Shown in pieces: positions 50,601 through 59,660 of a stretch of DNA of 64,000 bases. The first letter of the stretch is position 1. Each line of letters starts with the position of its first letter. The stretch spans positions 30,228,411 to 30,292,410 of the forward strand of contig NC_054749.1 in the NCBI RefSeq assembly GCF_018143015.1. Reading direction: 5' to 3'. Made by a program: the position numbers and the translations under genes. This DNA is from Lytechinus variegatus (taxonomy: Eukaryota; Echinodermata; Echinoidea; Temnopleuroida; Toxopneustidae). The notes beneath the pieces were generated by a model. That model was not told where the DNA came from, ran no database searches, and saw only the letters and a list, made by a program, of their open reading frames with translations.

Positions 50601-52165
50601 TAAGCCCCATTTAATATTTGATTATAAGTCGAATAAAACAGTAAAAGCTGACAAACTTTCGCGTGATATTTGGCAACCTCCCCCCCCCCAAAAAAAAATA
50701 AATAAATAAAAAATAAAAAAAAAGTTTTTAACTATAATAATGATCGAAGGTAATTTTGTCTCGCGTAGAACTGGACAAATGAAAAAAAGATTGTCACTAA
50801 AAAAATGAAGGTAATTTTGACCCACGTAAAATTTGGCGAGCCCCCCCCCCCAAAAAAAAAAGGAAAAAAGGTTTTAACAAGCAAAAAAAGGCTAAAAAGG
50901 AGAAAGAAGAGACAAGAATAATTATGAACGAAATATCCCCATTACAAATAATGCTGTGATCATTATAAGGGAGGGGTCGCATAACTAGTATGAACAACGT
51001 ATTTAATTCCAAAATATTTACTACAAATCTCAATAGGGGGATCGGGCAGAAATGCTCACCCCCACCCCCACCACCCCCGATCCGCCACTGATTCCAATCA
51101 ATAATGACATTTATCTGCAATACTGATACTTTGGAATCAAGATCCTGAAGATTGATACGCTTTACATAAATTATGAACGTCTGACAAAAAGATAATCTAC
51201 CGATCACCTGACCGATCAGCTGACCAGTTCGCGTATCACTTCGGAGTTGATCACTCGTCGCAGCTGTGTGGAACGCTCACCGAAAATCAACAAAAAGGGC
51301 CTGAAATGTAAGTTTAATGATAATATATTTTAATTTGAACTACTTAATTAATACTTTTAATGTCTCCCCAACAAATGAAAGTCATATCACGTAACTCCAA
51401 TTTGTATTAAGGCGTACATTTACCAAAGTCTTGGGTTGGAAATCAGAACAGCATTGTCTAACCCATATTTTTGGGTAATGTCGCCTATGAGGTCCATACA
51501 TGTTAATGTTTGGACCTCATTGGTACTAGGAGTGCTAATGTATTACCGTCGGTGAATGGGGATGATTAAAATGTCAAAAATTGTTAAATAAATCCCCAGA
51601 AACAACGGTTATTCCTGTCTAAATGTCATGACATGCGTGCGTACATTCCATACAAAATCAAACAAAGCAAAATCACACACCAAAAATACTTCAGCTAAAT
51701 ACATGTAGATTTCAAATTTAGTCAATGCCGTTCATATTGTCATATTGTGAGCCGGAGCTGAGCCCACACACGTACACCCGACACACACGAGAAGAGAGCA
51801 CATCCTCGGACTCGGAGGTTACTTATTTCAGGATAAGGCGACTAAGTAAGATTTATGTCGGTTACGAGAAACGGGCACCCAAAACCAACCAACGTTAGTT
51901 AAAATAAAAAAAACACATCGTCTCCAGCCCAAAAGCTCAGGCACCGCCCCACCCCCGGGCCGGTCCAGCCAGCGCTCCCCCGCTCATCTCACTCTCAAAT
52001 CGGCTCAGGCCGGCAGCGTCGTCACAAGCTGCACAGTCACCGCAATTAATCACAAGAAAATCATTGGTTTTTACCACAGCAAAGAGAAATCTTCACTCAA
52101 TTTATCACGGAAATAGACTTACCAATATTCCGATCAAAGGTGCCTTTAGCAGATGATCCAAACAT
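23673..52165 (-). CDS. HGS: HGS/Hrs, ESCRT-0 ubiquitin-sorting adaptor, 19 exons, 839 aa
   Basis: Coding exons in transcript order: 52165-52123, 44956-44872, 44226-44151, 43677-43585, 43056-42936, 41962-41910, 41233-41165, 40754-40630, 40147-40051, 39338-39243, 38460-38389, 37703-37662, 37175-37008, 35534-35324, 34663-34491, 33527-33492, 31483-31348, 25092-24992, 24395-23673. All phases join; 2520 bases. Hrs binds PI3P and ubiquitinated cargo on endosomes and recruits TSG101 and clathrin. Residues 1-142 form the VHS domain ([13 protein letters not shown] start). FYVE zinc ligands are Cys167, 170, 183, 186, 191, 194, 213 and 216, with QHHCRHCG and RVC. The UIM is [17 protein letters not shown] (266-282). 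PSAP (346-349) is the TSG101 late-domain motif. Residues about 381-565 are the helical, coiled-coil STAM-binding core. The tail is Pro/Gln/Gly-rich and ends in the clathrin box LISFE. Human HGS is 777 aa. Exon 16 has only 36 bases, and intron 15 has a GC donor. Confidence 0.96.
23860..23945 (-). repeat. In-frame 18-base repeat in the HGS tail
   Basis: Four near-identical units encode GQVPPQ (about residues 754-781), using the repeating DNA word CACTTGCCCTTGTGGTGG on the + strand. Flanking tracts are poly-Gln runs of mixed CAG and CAA codons. The segment lies just after the conserved NPYNMQ block of the Hrs tail. It lengthens a low-complexity region and is probably variable between individuals. 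Confidence 0.85.
26334..28536. mobile_element. Nested element with CAGGCCTCGAAATA ends
   Basis: It starts CAGGCCTCGAAATAGG and ends TTATTTCGAGGCCTG, with GTAAAG on both outer sides (26328-26333 and 28537-28542). Behind each end come repeated GGGCAC and GGCC words in inverted arrangement. It contains another related repeat beginning TAGGCCTGGGACGA at 26804 and a second one at 27173. A (CA)n tract lies at about 27924-27948. No coding function was recognised. Confidence 0.65.
27173..28125 (+). repeat. Direct repeat partner of 29174-30300 (TAGGCCTGGG element, truncated)
   Basis: Starts TAGGCCTGGGACGATTGTCA and runs parallel to 29174-30300 for over 900 bases with about 93-95% identity by eye. It breaks off after GTGTATCAAGGG, so its right terminus is missing. 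At 28094-28100 it preserves the uninterrupted TTTTGTG target that is occupied by an insertion in the partner. Confidence 0.8.
28645..28791 (+). pseudogene. Coding-like fragment, + strand member of an inverted pair
   Basis: Reading the + strand from about 28645 gives a peptide containing [20 protein letters not shown] that ends at a TAA near 28790. A very similar peptide, [18 protein letters not shown], is read from the - strand at 29120-29050. Several differences between the two are synonymous (TGC/TGT, ACA/ACC, CCG/CCA), which suggests that both descend from a real coding sequence. The family is unknown. It lies inside the outer hAT-like element, so it could be element-derived or captured. 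Confidence 0.4.
28840..29160 (-). pseudogene. Coding-like fragment, - strand member of an inverted pair
   Basis: An open frame of about 97 codons or more reads leftward from around 29160. It contains [41 protein letters not shown] and ends in KSLGVDRQN with a stop at 28840-28842. Its first third matches the + strand fragment at 28645-28791. The rest has normal-looking amino acid composition and no low complexity. I do not recognise the family. It may be the 3' exon of a captured gene or of a transposon protein. Confidence 0.4.
30092..30270. mobile_element. Small insertion with TTTTGTG target duplication and a perfect palindrome
   Basis: A 179-base insertion flanked by TTTTGTG (30085-30091 and 30271-30277). 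Its partner repeat at 28094-28100 has a single TTTTGTG and no insert, so both the bounds and the direction of change are direct. The left part, GCAAAAAGAAGCTGCTGAAA through GCCAATGGAGTAAA, also occurs at 44307-44364. The right part is the palindrome 30150-30265. Confidence 0.85.
30150..30265. repeat. 116-base perfect palindrome
   Basis: The arms 30150-30207 and 30208-30265 are exact reverse complements over 58 bases with no spacer. The centre is AAAATGCATTTT. The arm includes CCTAAGCTTTCGATCCTAGC and AGAATCTTCGTCGGAGGCAA. Such a sequence can extrude as a cruciform or fold as a hairpin in RNA. A palindrome with no spacer is usually unstable, so it is either very recent or an assembly or cloning artefact. 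Confidence 0.95.
35580..35852. mobile_element. Inverted-repeat MITE with GGGCCC-type ends, in HGS intron 13
   Basis: The left end is GGGCCCTGCCTGTCTTACAA followed by AGAGTTACAATTGATTG. The right end is GATCGATCGCAACTCTTTGT followed by AAGACGGGACCCAG. The inverted ends match through the AAAGAGTT core. Related but shorter elements lie at 38646-38796 and 53716-53870. There is no coding capacity. Confidence 0.7.
36430..36620. repeat. Imperfect long hairpin in HGS intron 13
   Basis: AATAGCGAATATTC with GAGATTTCGCATTCGGTGAA and AGAAAGAGACACTCTATTCA on the left is mirrored on the right by TGAATAGAGCATCTTTCTTT, CACCTCATGCGAAATCTC and GCCTATTCGCTATT. The centre is CAACTTGTTG. It looks like a fold-back element; the arms are about 75-80 bases with several mismatches. 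Confidence 0.75.
37785..38330. repeat. (ATC)n-rich compound microsatellite, doubled, in HGS intron 11
   Basis: Long ATC/CAT trinucleotide tracts interrupted by variants. A block of about 180 bases, starting CAGATTTCTATC and ending CAAAACTTGTCAAAA, is present twice (about 37849-38045 and 38106-38292), so the microsatellite was duplicated with its flank. The open frames on either strand (poly-Asp and poly-Ile) are repeat shadows. A smaller (CAT)n tract of the same kind lies at 49436-49550 in intron 1. Confidence 0.9.
38646..38796. mobile_element. Inverted-repeat MITE with CAGGGGCCCGTTGCAG-type ends
   Basis: The left end is CCAGGGGCCCGTTGCAGAAA followed by GAGTTGCATTTAAACGCAA. The right end is GATTGCAACTCTTTTTACAA followed by CGGGCCCCAGG. 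About 150 bases in HGS intron 10. The middle contains GCGCGCTGTTGATTGGTTAA, which also appears, inverted, in the copy at 53716-53870. Confidence 0.8.
39421..39555. repeat. Short fold-back repeat in HGS intron 9
   Basis: TTTCAAGAAAGTTGTCAGCT on the left pairs with GTGCTGACAACTTTCATGAA on the right, around an AT-rich centre with TTTGATTGGCTGTGAGGCAC. There is no coding content. It looks like another small inverted-repeat element in this intron. Confidence 0.6.
44307..44364. mobile_element. Short copy of the GCACAAAGAAGCTGCTG element in HGS intron 2
   Basis: GCACAAAGAAGCTGCTGAAA through GCCAATGGAGTAA matches the left part of the insertion at 30092-30270. AAGATAATAGG stands on both sides (about 44296-44306 and 44365-44375), giving a target duplication of up to 11 bases. 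It lacks the palindromic portion. Confidence 0.75.
45621..46283. mobile_element. MITE with CCCGGTGGGGTCACTC ends, in HGS intron 1
   Basis: The left end is CCCGGTGGGGTCACTCAATA and the right end is GGGTGAGTGACCCCACCGGG. AATAATC stands outside both ends (45614-45620 and 46284-46290), a 7-base target duplication. Further in, GACCGTTACC on the left faces GGTAACGGTC on the right. Length 663 bases. Open frames inside (45625-45930 and 45631-45921) overlap on opposite strands and show no known domain. Confidence 0.88.
46912..46984 (-). CDS. Possible alternative first coding exon of HGS
   Basis: On the - strand an ATG (46984-46982) opens 24 codons beginning [16 protein letters not shown] and ends at a good donor, ACCG|GTGAGT. 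The exon ends in phase 1, the same as the canonical first exon at 52165-52123, so it could join exon 2 (44956) in frame and replace the N-terminus ahead of [19 protein letters not shown] lies 29 bases upstream of the ATG. There is no other recognised downstream partner. It could instead be the first exon of an unrecognised small gene, or a chance frame. Confidence 0.35.
47006..47013 (-). promoter_or_regulatory. TATA box ahead of the possible alternative exon
   Basis: TATAAATA on the - strand, read from 47013 to 47006, within CTCCATTTATAAATAGAG. With the usual 25-30 base spacing, transcription would begin almost at the ATG at 46984, which leaves a very short leader. The two observations support each other only weakly. 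Confidence 0.35.
47842..48414. mobile_element. MITE family G1, copy 3, in HGS intron 1
   Basis: It has the same internal sequence as 6843-7392, with ends CCCGGGGGGCGGGGGGGGGG and GGCCCCCCCCCCGGG. Exact 8-base flanks CAAAAAAA lie at 47834-47841 and 48415-48422. The G/C runs at the ends are longer than in copy 1. With three copies, the 8-base target site size of the family is clear. Confidence 0.9.
48423..49883. other. HGS intron 1 sequence without recognised feature
   Basis: Unique-looking intronic sequence with short chance open frames. It contains a (CAT)n/(CAC)n microsatellite at 49436-49550 followed by a T-rich tract. No splice-bordered coding segment was found on either strand. Confidence 0.5.
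49884..50058. mobile_element. Small hAT-like MITE with GGCGGCGGAAGC ends
   Basis: It starts CATAGGCGGCGGAAGCGGGG and ends GGGGCTTCCGCCGCCAATG. ATTGAAAC flanks both ends (49876-49883 and 50059-50066), an exact 8-base target duplication. The interior has two further TTTTTTTTGCTTGTCAA units with TCCCCCCTAAAAT. 175 bases, non-coding, in HGS intron 1. Confidence 0.9.
50059..52122. other. HGS intron 1, promoter-proximal part
   Basis: AT-rich up to about 51200, with poly-C/poly-A runs at 50680 and 50840 that resemble diverged ends of G-run repeats. From 51740 to 52080 base composition turns GC-rich with several CpGs, consistent with the downstream flank of a housekeeping promoter. A GAAAT|GTAAGT donor-like site at 51309 on the + strand has no coding frame in front of it. 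No gene was recognised. Confidence 0.5.
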
Positions 52166-52270
52166 GGCTGATTTTCTGTAATATAACTGTTTTTCTACTT
52201 GGATATAATTGTTTCTTCACCGAATCTTGATGCACCTGTATTGTACTTCCGGGGTGAACTGACGTCATAT
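52166..52270 (-). promoter_or_regulatory. HGS: HGS 5' UTR and core promoter with ETS and CRE motifs
   Basis: Upstream of the HGS ATG on the - strand, CCGGAAGT (+ strand 52245-52252) is a consensus ETS site. TGACGTCA (52260-52267) is a full palindromic CRE for CREB/ATF. The two are 8 bases apart and 80-100 bases from the ATG. There is no TATA box. This arrangement is typical of TATA-less housekeeping promoters, which suits a ubiquitous endosomal gene. The start site itself is not determined; the ATG choice rests on the MFGSS leader, like that of fly Hrs. Confidence 0.65.
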
Positions 52271-52723
52271 CCCCAAATAGATATGGCCACAATTACAAAA
52301 AAAGTATTTCCATTACAAACAAAGAATCTTTTGGTCACGAGAATCTGACAGAATGAACCCTGAGCCCCTGATTCTGACTAAGCAAAATGATAGCAAAATA
52401 ATGAAGCAAACTAAAACATGAAATAAAGAAACAAATAAAATAAGGACCAGGGAAAAATGCCTAGATGTAACATAATAATAATAAATGAAAAAAAAAATTA
52501 CAATTTTTTTTTTTTAATTTCTCCACTTTCAGAAAAGACTTAGAAAAAGAGATTTGACAGAAAAGGTAATTACAAGGTAACATTATGCAAATTAATGTGT
52601 GAGGATGATGGGCCAATTAGTATTCGTAGAAATGCACATTTAAAGTGGTTCGCAGTGCATTTTGCCCCTTAGCATACAATGTGATAACTAGTTTTGCAAT
52701 TTCAGAAATGAAATTTGATAACC

Positions 52724-53061
52724 TTATGTTGCCCTCATAAGCCCAAAAATGGAACGTTGGTCAATTGAAAAAAAATACATATTTTTCATACAGTTAAGGC
52801 AATAAATATTACAACATATAATAAAAGAGCTTAGTAGTAAAGTTGTAGCATTGTTTCCCGAACAAAACAATGTCTTCTTCACAAAAAATTTATCAATGCA
52901 GTTGAAATACATATTCAAGTGCCTTTTCAGCCACTGAATATAAATTTTGGCTATCTGAAATTTTCTCACAAAAACATTGCATTTGTATATTATGGGTCTG
53001 CTAAAAACAATAGCCAATTTTTTTCTTCACATTTCACATTCGGTCAGATGAGGGCAACATA
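52724..53061. mobile_element. Element with ATGTTGCCCTCAT inverted ends
   Basis: The left end ATGTTGCCCTCATAAG is mirrored by CAGATGAGGGCAACAT on the right. The inside is AT-rich, with AATGGAACGTTGGTCAATTG near the left and CACATTTCACATTCGG near the right. No clear target duplication was found. It lies just upstream of the HGS promoter in the intergenic gap. Confidence 0.55.
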
Positions 53062-53143
53062 CAATTTTTTTAAGGTCCTTACATTACTCCAGAATCTAAC
53101 AGACAACATTTGACAACAGGAATACATGTTTATGTAAAAGAGT

Positions 53144-53149
53144 TTTATT
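53144..53149 (-). terminator. Candidate polyadenylation signal for a - strand gene from the right
   Basis: On the - strand AATAAA is followed within 20-40 bases by GT-rich sequence (TATTCCTGTTGTC, then ATGTTGTCTGTTAG). It lies about 880 bases before the HGS promoter. If real, it would end a - strand gene whose coding part lies beyond 64000. No coding exon of such a gene is seen, so this is tentative. Confidence 0.3.
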
Positions 53150-53715
53150 CAATTGACTAGTAATTTACACGATATAAAGCATGCCTTGGACAAAAAAGTC
53201 AGACATCACCCAAATGATAAAGCTACTATAATATTGCATTCACACTCTTATCTTATCTAGACAGATACATGGCACTGTAAAGTCTATGGTTGATAAACCC
53301 ACCATAGTAGAAAAATAATAGAAATGAAAAAAAAAATGAGTAACTTTCTCAACAAGCCTAAATATTAAGGTGCTATTTTCTGCCCTCTTTAATACGTAAT
53401 CATGTACCACATGCATGTGTGTTCAGAGGAAGAAAAAGACAGGAGTTTCAAAAATAGTTAATGACTTTGATCCGTAATTTAAGATCGCACTAAAAGTCCA
53501 CAATGTGTATAGTATATGAGGCACCTCGTTGGTCAAGTCATGCTCAGTCAGGGGTGCCTACTACTGTGTATTCATCAATGAAATCACCTGTTAAAAAATT
53601 TGTATTTGTTAGCACATATGAACAACTTTAAGTCATCTTTAATAACTATATGAAACACCCCCAAAAATATTTCTCTTCCTTTCTCACAACACAGTATGAT
53701 GTGTGATAAGAAGCT

Positions 53716-53870
53716 CGGGGGCCTGTTGCAGAAAGAGTTGCGATCAAACGCAACTAAAAAAATCTTGCGCAACTTTATTTTGGACCCATCAACAGCGCGC
53801 ATTAGGGACTCGCGATTTATTTTTTTTTTATTTGCATTTAAACGCAACTCTTTCTGCAACTGACCCCTGG
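53716..53870. mobile_element. Inverted-repeat MITE, GGGGGCCTGTTGCAG-type ends
   Basis: GGCCTGTTGCAGAAAGAGTT and GCGATCAAACGCAACT on the left face GCATTTAAACGCAACTCTTT and CTGCAACTGACCCCTGG on the right. It is related to the element at 38646-38796 in the opposite orientation. A second inverted element of the 18186-18312 type follows directly at about 53864-54017. Confidence 0.78.
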
Positions 53871-56800
53871 ACCACTAACCACAAGGGTTTGCCATTGATC
53901 GTTATCGGTTTGCCGTTGATTTTTACGTTTGATTGCACATACATGTAATTAGCAATGTAATCAAGCATGAAAATCAGCACTAAGATCAAGCACAAAGGTT
54001 TGTGTTATTGGACCCCTGTGGGTACAAATTAGTCTACAATCACAGCCTCATATTTGACACTTTAACTAACCAATGTCTAGAAGGAGACTAGACTCCAAAA
54101 TCTCTCCGTGTGTCAAATTGGAGTACGGTAGGGCCAGCCACAGTACATAATGAATCTAGTCTCTATACTTCAGACTCTGCATGATGCATCATGTGAAAGT
54201 GTGAAAAACAAGGGTCTGTGCCTGCAGACTAGGTACAAATTACCTTTAGCAATCTCACTTCATATATGCTTTAATACAAGCAGGTCATTCTATCATGGTG
54301 GGTTTTTTAAAAATTATACAAAAAAATCTAAATATTAGCTGGAGGATCAACACCAAGAGAGTATAATTCATGATGTTTTCTAAGGAAATCAGAATATATC
54401 TGAGTGATTTTGATCCCATCATCAGCCTCACTTCAATTCGGGTTTGGTGTTCATGTTGTATAACACCTAAAACCAATACCAGCTCTCAACAATGAAAACT
54501 TATTCATTTTTTGAACCCTTTACGAAACAAGTGTAAGCATGGAATCAGGCATGGAATATACATATACTATAGTAGTAGGGTTGAGTAGGCCCTATTGCCA
54601 TTGATATGAAGTTTTACACTCTAAAATGGTCAACAACTCTGACAAGTTATTCCAACCCCATCACCAGCCTAATTCCAAGTTGGCATTGGGTTTAGTATTT
54701 ACTTTTCATAACACCAACACTAGCTTACAATTCATGTATCATGACTTCAAATTACCCATGGTATTGATCCTCCTGTGAAAGGCTTTACCACTCTAGGCCT
54801 ATTAAAACTACATGATTTCTAATTTTTTTCATGCCCACATTGCCAAATGCATTTATCTCTACAACTTTGGCAGGAATTCGAAAAATAAGCAGTTCAAACA
54901 TACATAATAAAAAAAAAATTATAAAAAATAGTAGCATCACCCATATTATAATGAAGGATAAAATAAGTTATATTGATAAATAGGAAAATAAAATAGCCAT
55001 TCATGTCCTATTCTGAAGAATGGCAAAAAGCTACAAAAGTAGTATTGGCTATAAAATCAACCCATTCGAAGTTCATGCTGAGGAAAATGATAATTTTTCT
55101 CAATAATATTGCGAGCTACACACATAACATTCAACAAAAATATACAAACATAAGACATACTTAATTAGGTGGAACATACAAAATGAAGGCAGATTCAATT
55201 AAAAGATAGATTACTTGTCATGAACATGATTAATGGTACACATACATGTATTACAGTAAGTATGTATCAACTTCTGTTAAAATAAGCCAGTATAAGAATA
55301 CCCCTAATTCATTTTACATAAAGTTTACAGAACAAATGGTCAAATTATGAAAGAACACAAAACCAGGAAACCAGTTTCATTTTCATAAAGATCACTTGCT
55401 ATTACTTTTCCATAAAATTTCACAAGACCTGCAATAAACGGAGAATTTAGAAATTATTTCATTCATGTAACATACATGTAGAGGATTTTCTACCACTATG
55501 TTTCTGATCTACCTAAAATTTGCGTTCACAGCAACCACAAACCTGGCTGAAGTGACAGTTCTGGAAAGCATTTCATGAAACATGTAGTGATTTCCAATGA
55601 TTCTTGTTATAAGCTACTGAAATCCTTACATCTGATTGGCTAAAAGCAAATTCGTCAAGGCGCTTCATGAAACTATTTCGATGTATTCTTAAATCACTAG
55701 TTTAGCGCTACACTTTAATTGGCCCCACCACAGTGGCTCATTGATAACTTTTCTATACACTCAAAGATTAATCGTTGTGAAGTTAGGATAAATCCTGCAA
55801 ATAATGCTGTTAAATATCAAAACTAGTCTGTTTTGAGTATCTATACATATTTATAAGTTCATGTAGCACTGCATTGAGCTTTTATCATCAGTGCAGATTA
55901 CTATGATCAAGTATCAGTATGAACAACTGTTATATATTGGTTTTGCTTCACATGTGGAATGTAAACAATTATTATCTTTGCACAGAAAAGTAACAGAAAC
56001 TCATCAAACGGCTAATAAAATATCTATCACTTACTAAATAAAATCAATCCCTCTTCAAGTTAAGAAAAAGTATAGAATTTAGAGCATCTAATTAATATTT
56101 GACAATACATCTCTAATAGTGACTCAGAGATAAAGAAGTAAAAAAAAATGAAATCTAACATGTTTGGGAAACTACATCCAGTAAGTAATGATCATTGATT
56201 CTAAGATTCACACACACATTCAAATTAAATATCACTTTATGAAATAAATGGAATTCAGACTTTATATGTTTCCGAATCAAATTTTGTCTTCTTGGTCAAA
56301 ACCTAAACAGTTAACTAAGAAACTAAACCAGCCATTAATCCTTATCTAATATATTGCCTAAAACAATTCTGAAAAAAAAAAAACAACCCAGAGCCAAACC
56401 ATCATATCTCTTAGGTTTCCTGGAAATCTATAATTTGTTGTTCCTACTCATTGCTGGTATTACCGGGGTATTATAAATGAACACAAATACCTACAAATAT
56501 GGTATGTGTACAATCGAAGTTCTCTCTATGAAAAGGTTCCAAACAGTAATATCAGTGCATCAGACACAGAAAAAATTGAAAAGTCAATATCACTGTAGGG
56601 CTATTCATTTTTAATCCCCTTTTCCTTTTATATCACTTCTTTTTTTGAATACTAAATAATCATAGTGAAAACCTGTTGATGAACCAGCTTTTGATCTAAA
56701 AAAAAAAAAAGAAAAGAAAAAGTTTAAAAATTAGGGAGCTACTCCATGTCAAAAGGAAGACTACCCCACTGGATACAGTGCTGTAGAAGCTTAAGATTTT

Positions 56801-58711
56801 CACCTCCCCCACAGGCTAGCTCTTAGGGAGAAATGAGGCTTGTTTTGCCTCAACAGCAGCAAAATTCATGTTTTACCCTGTATATTATCCTTTCTTACTT
56901 ACATTGTACATGCAAATAACAAGTTTATACAAATGACCTAATTTCTATTAATAACTTGAGTGTAAATATTACCTCGATTACACACATTGATGACCTTATA
57001 CAATATAATTCCCCTGAATTACAAACTAATGCAGCAAATACTTTCAGCCAATCAATGAATGATTTCGACAAAATCCTGTTTATTTAGCTGTTTGGTCAAG
57101 TTAATTTTGTGCAGCTTTATGATTGACTTCAACATAGTGGGCCATATCAGTTAAATTACTTCACAGTTTAATTAATTGTATTTCATATGTTAGAAGTTGA
57201 TCAATGGAGACGCCGAACTCTCCGTGAAATGCCCTCAGTTTACTGTTGCCAATTTGAAGAATATAATGATCAAACTAGCTCTAAAAAAAATAATCATCCC
57301 TCAAAGGCTGAAAAAGGTACAAATACATAATCTACACTTTGCTTTTCATATACACATTAACAAATATACAAGAAGAATAGCTGTATAACATTACATTTTA
57401 CTACATATTAATGTAGATAAGGGCTAACTTTCAAAATAATGCAAACTACCGGTATGTGGGATTTGACCTCAAACCTAACGATGTCAATTTAATTACTATT
57501 ATGTACTGTATGTGGGGGAGGGTTTAATTTTGAATTAAAATGAATAGGTTATATGTAACAACACAATATAAAAGCATTTACAAGTTACATAGCATATGGG
57601 CATAGCACTCACACCCATATTAAAATGCCTACAATCAATTTGCATATAAAAGCCAAATAAAACAAGCAAGGCAGCACTTTGAGAGTAAGAAATGAATAAA
57701 ATGCATATCAAGAGAAAAAAAAATCCCCATGACCAAACTGAAAAATGGAGCAGATAGAGATTTTTCATAAGAGACTTGTTGTTATTTATTATATGGTTCA
57801 AGAAATTTTCATGGATACTATAGAATGGACTAGTGTGGAAAAAAAAAACTTTTGAAAGCAATTATTTCCTGACTAAAAATAAGCACAGACAGAACACATA
57901 GAGAAATAGGTTAATTTCTCAAGGATTGCTCAAGCTATTATCAGACTACATTCTGTCTTTTAAGGCAGTTCTTTGCAACGCTACAATTCCCTTCACAAAT
58001 TTGATGTAAAATTCAGAAACTTACGAGGGCAAGTCCTTGGCATGGTTCCATGAAGAAATTTCATGTTGCCCATTGTGTGGTGATATGCAGCTGGTCTTTT
58101 TACATAAGACCTGCTTAAGTTACAACATGACAAAGTAGGAAATGAGATAAATACTTAGAATATCATACAATTTGCCAAAGCATCGACAATGGCATTATAC
58201 ACATAATTAACACTAATGTGTTTATAGTATGTACACAAGTAACAAAACGGAGAGAAACACAAAATTTTATCAACATATTAACAAATTGTTGAGTTGCCTC
58301 TAAAATACACATCTGGGGACCTGCCCCAAAATAGATACACAAGAAGATAAGAAAACATGCAGATATGTTCATAAAGAAAACAAAAACCTGGCATATAAAA
58401 AAACAGCAATTGTATAAAGGACAGTACATAGACGTTACTTTTACATGGAAACCGTTTCGAAAACATCACAGAATATTTGTGCTTTTCAAACATGACATCA
58501 AAGTTGTATACCCACCCACATTCAATTTGCATTAGCTTGTTTTTAAAGGAAAGCGAAAGAAATAATCATGGATGGGAAAGTGTCGATATGTTCATAGCAA
58601 ATTCTTTTATGTATACATGAATTTAGAATTGCATCGTAAACAGACTTAATGTGCATGAATGAAATTCATCTACAATTTATGTTTCATGATACTTCATATA
58701 ACGTAATATCC

Positions 58712-58864
58712 AAATATACCAGGCTTTTTTTTATAGCGGGAATTATTTGACTGAGGTTGGACTGGCATTACTATTTTTTGCAGGGGGAGAAATAGTAATT
58801 TTGCCAGTACAACCGAGGATGAATAGTTCCCTCTATACTTTCAAAATAAAGGCCTGGTATATTT
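58712..58864. mobile_element. Fold-back element with AAATATACCAGGC ends
   Basis: The left end AAATATACCAGGC is mirrored by GCCTGGTATATTT on the right. Inside, GGGAATTATTTGACTGAGGT and TTGGACTGGCATTACTATTT on the left face AATAGTAATTTTGCCAGTAC and CGAGGATGAATAGTTCCC on the right. About 153 bases, so nearly the whole element is a hairpin. Confidence 0.82.
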
Positions 58865-59056
58865 GTTTTATATTCTACATTTAATAATTTAGAACAACAG
58901 ATCTTAATAATCTAGTTTTTGTTCCATTATTTCATCTTTTTTTAACCTGAACCAAAATATAGATAACATGCTGCACTGACTGACCTACTTTTACTGAAGC
59001 TATGCGCTCAGCAGAACCCGCATTTGTGCCTACGCCCAAGAGATGGCACGATCTGT

Positions 59057-59092
59057 GTCAATGATGGAATAGTGCACTATTCCATCATTGAC
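59057..59092. repeat. 36-base perfect palindrome
   Basis: The arms GTCAATGATGGAATAGTG and CACTATTCCATCATTGAC are exact reverse complements with no spacer. The base pairs just outside do not match. It could be the collapsed centre of a fold-back element whose outer arms have diverged. Confidence 0.9.
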
Positions 59093-59660
59093 GTCACAGA
59101 ATAGCAATTTATCTTCAGTGGGAGGTTCATTTTCAACATCATTGCAAAATAGTGAGAATATGTTGGTCAAACGATGCTATTTAAACCAATCAGAATACAT
59201 TATTTGATTTATGTAGAATATAATTGTTACAATTTCATGTTTCATAACATATCACTCAAATCTAGTTATTCTTTGATATCAAATGTTTGATTAGATATCA
59301 TTTTCAAAATGCAGTGAGAAAAAAAAAGATTCAATCACAAACTTTATTAACATCTGTTTTCTATCTGTATTCAAGTCAATAGCACAATGCTAATATTTGT
59401 GAAGCTTTTCTTCAAACTATGGTACACATATTTGACTAGTCCAGTGGTAGAGTTAAATGACCATCTGGGGTGACATCAACAATGTGACTTCATAATTTAC
59501 AAAAGAAAGAAGAATTAAGCACATAAACATCTTATTTTCTTCAAATGACCCAGGAATGTTACAGACATCTAAGAAAAAACAATGTTATAAACAGAATTAA
59601 GCATGTAATAAAGTTAATATCAACTCCATTAACATACAGTAAGTTCATCATTTAATAGTT

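Noticed and set aside
51183-51312. Donor-like GAAAT|GTAAGT on the + strand suggesting a 5' exon of a divergent gene
   Set aside because: No coding frame precedes it and no downstream + strand exon could be found.
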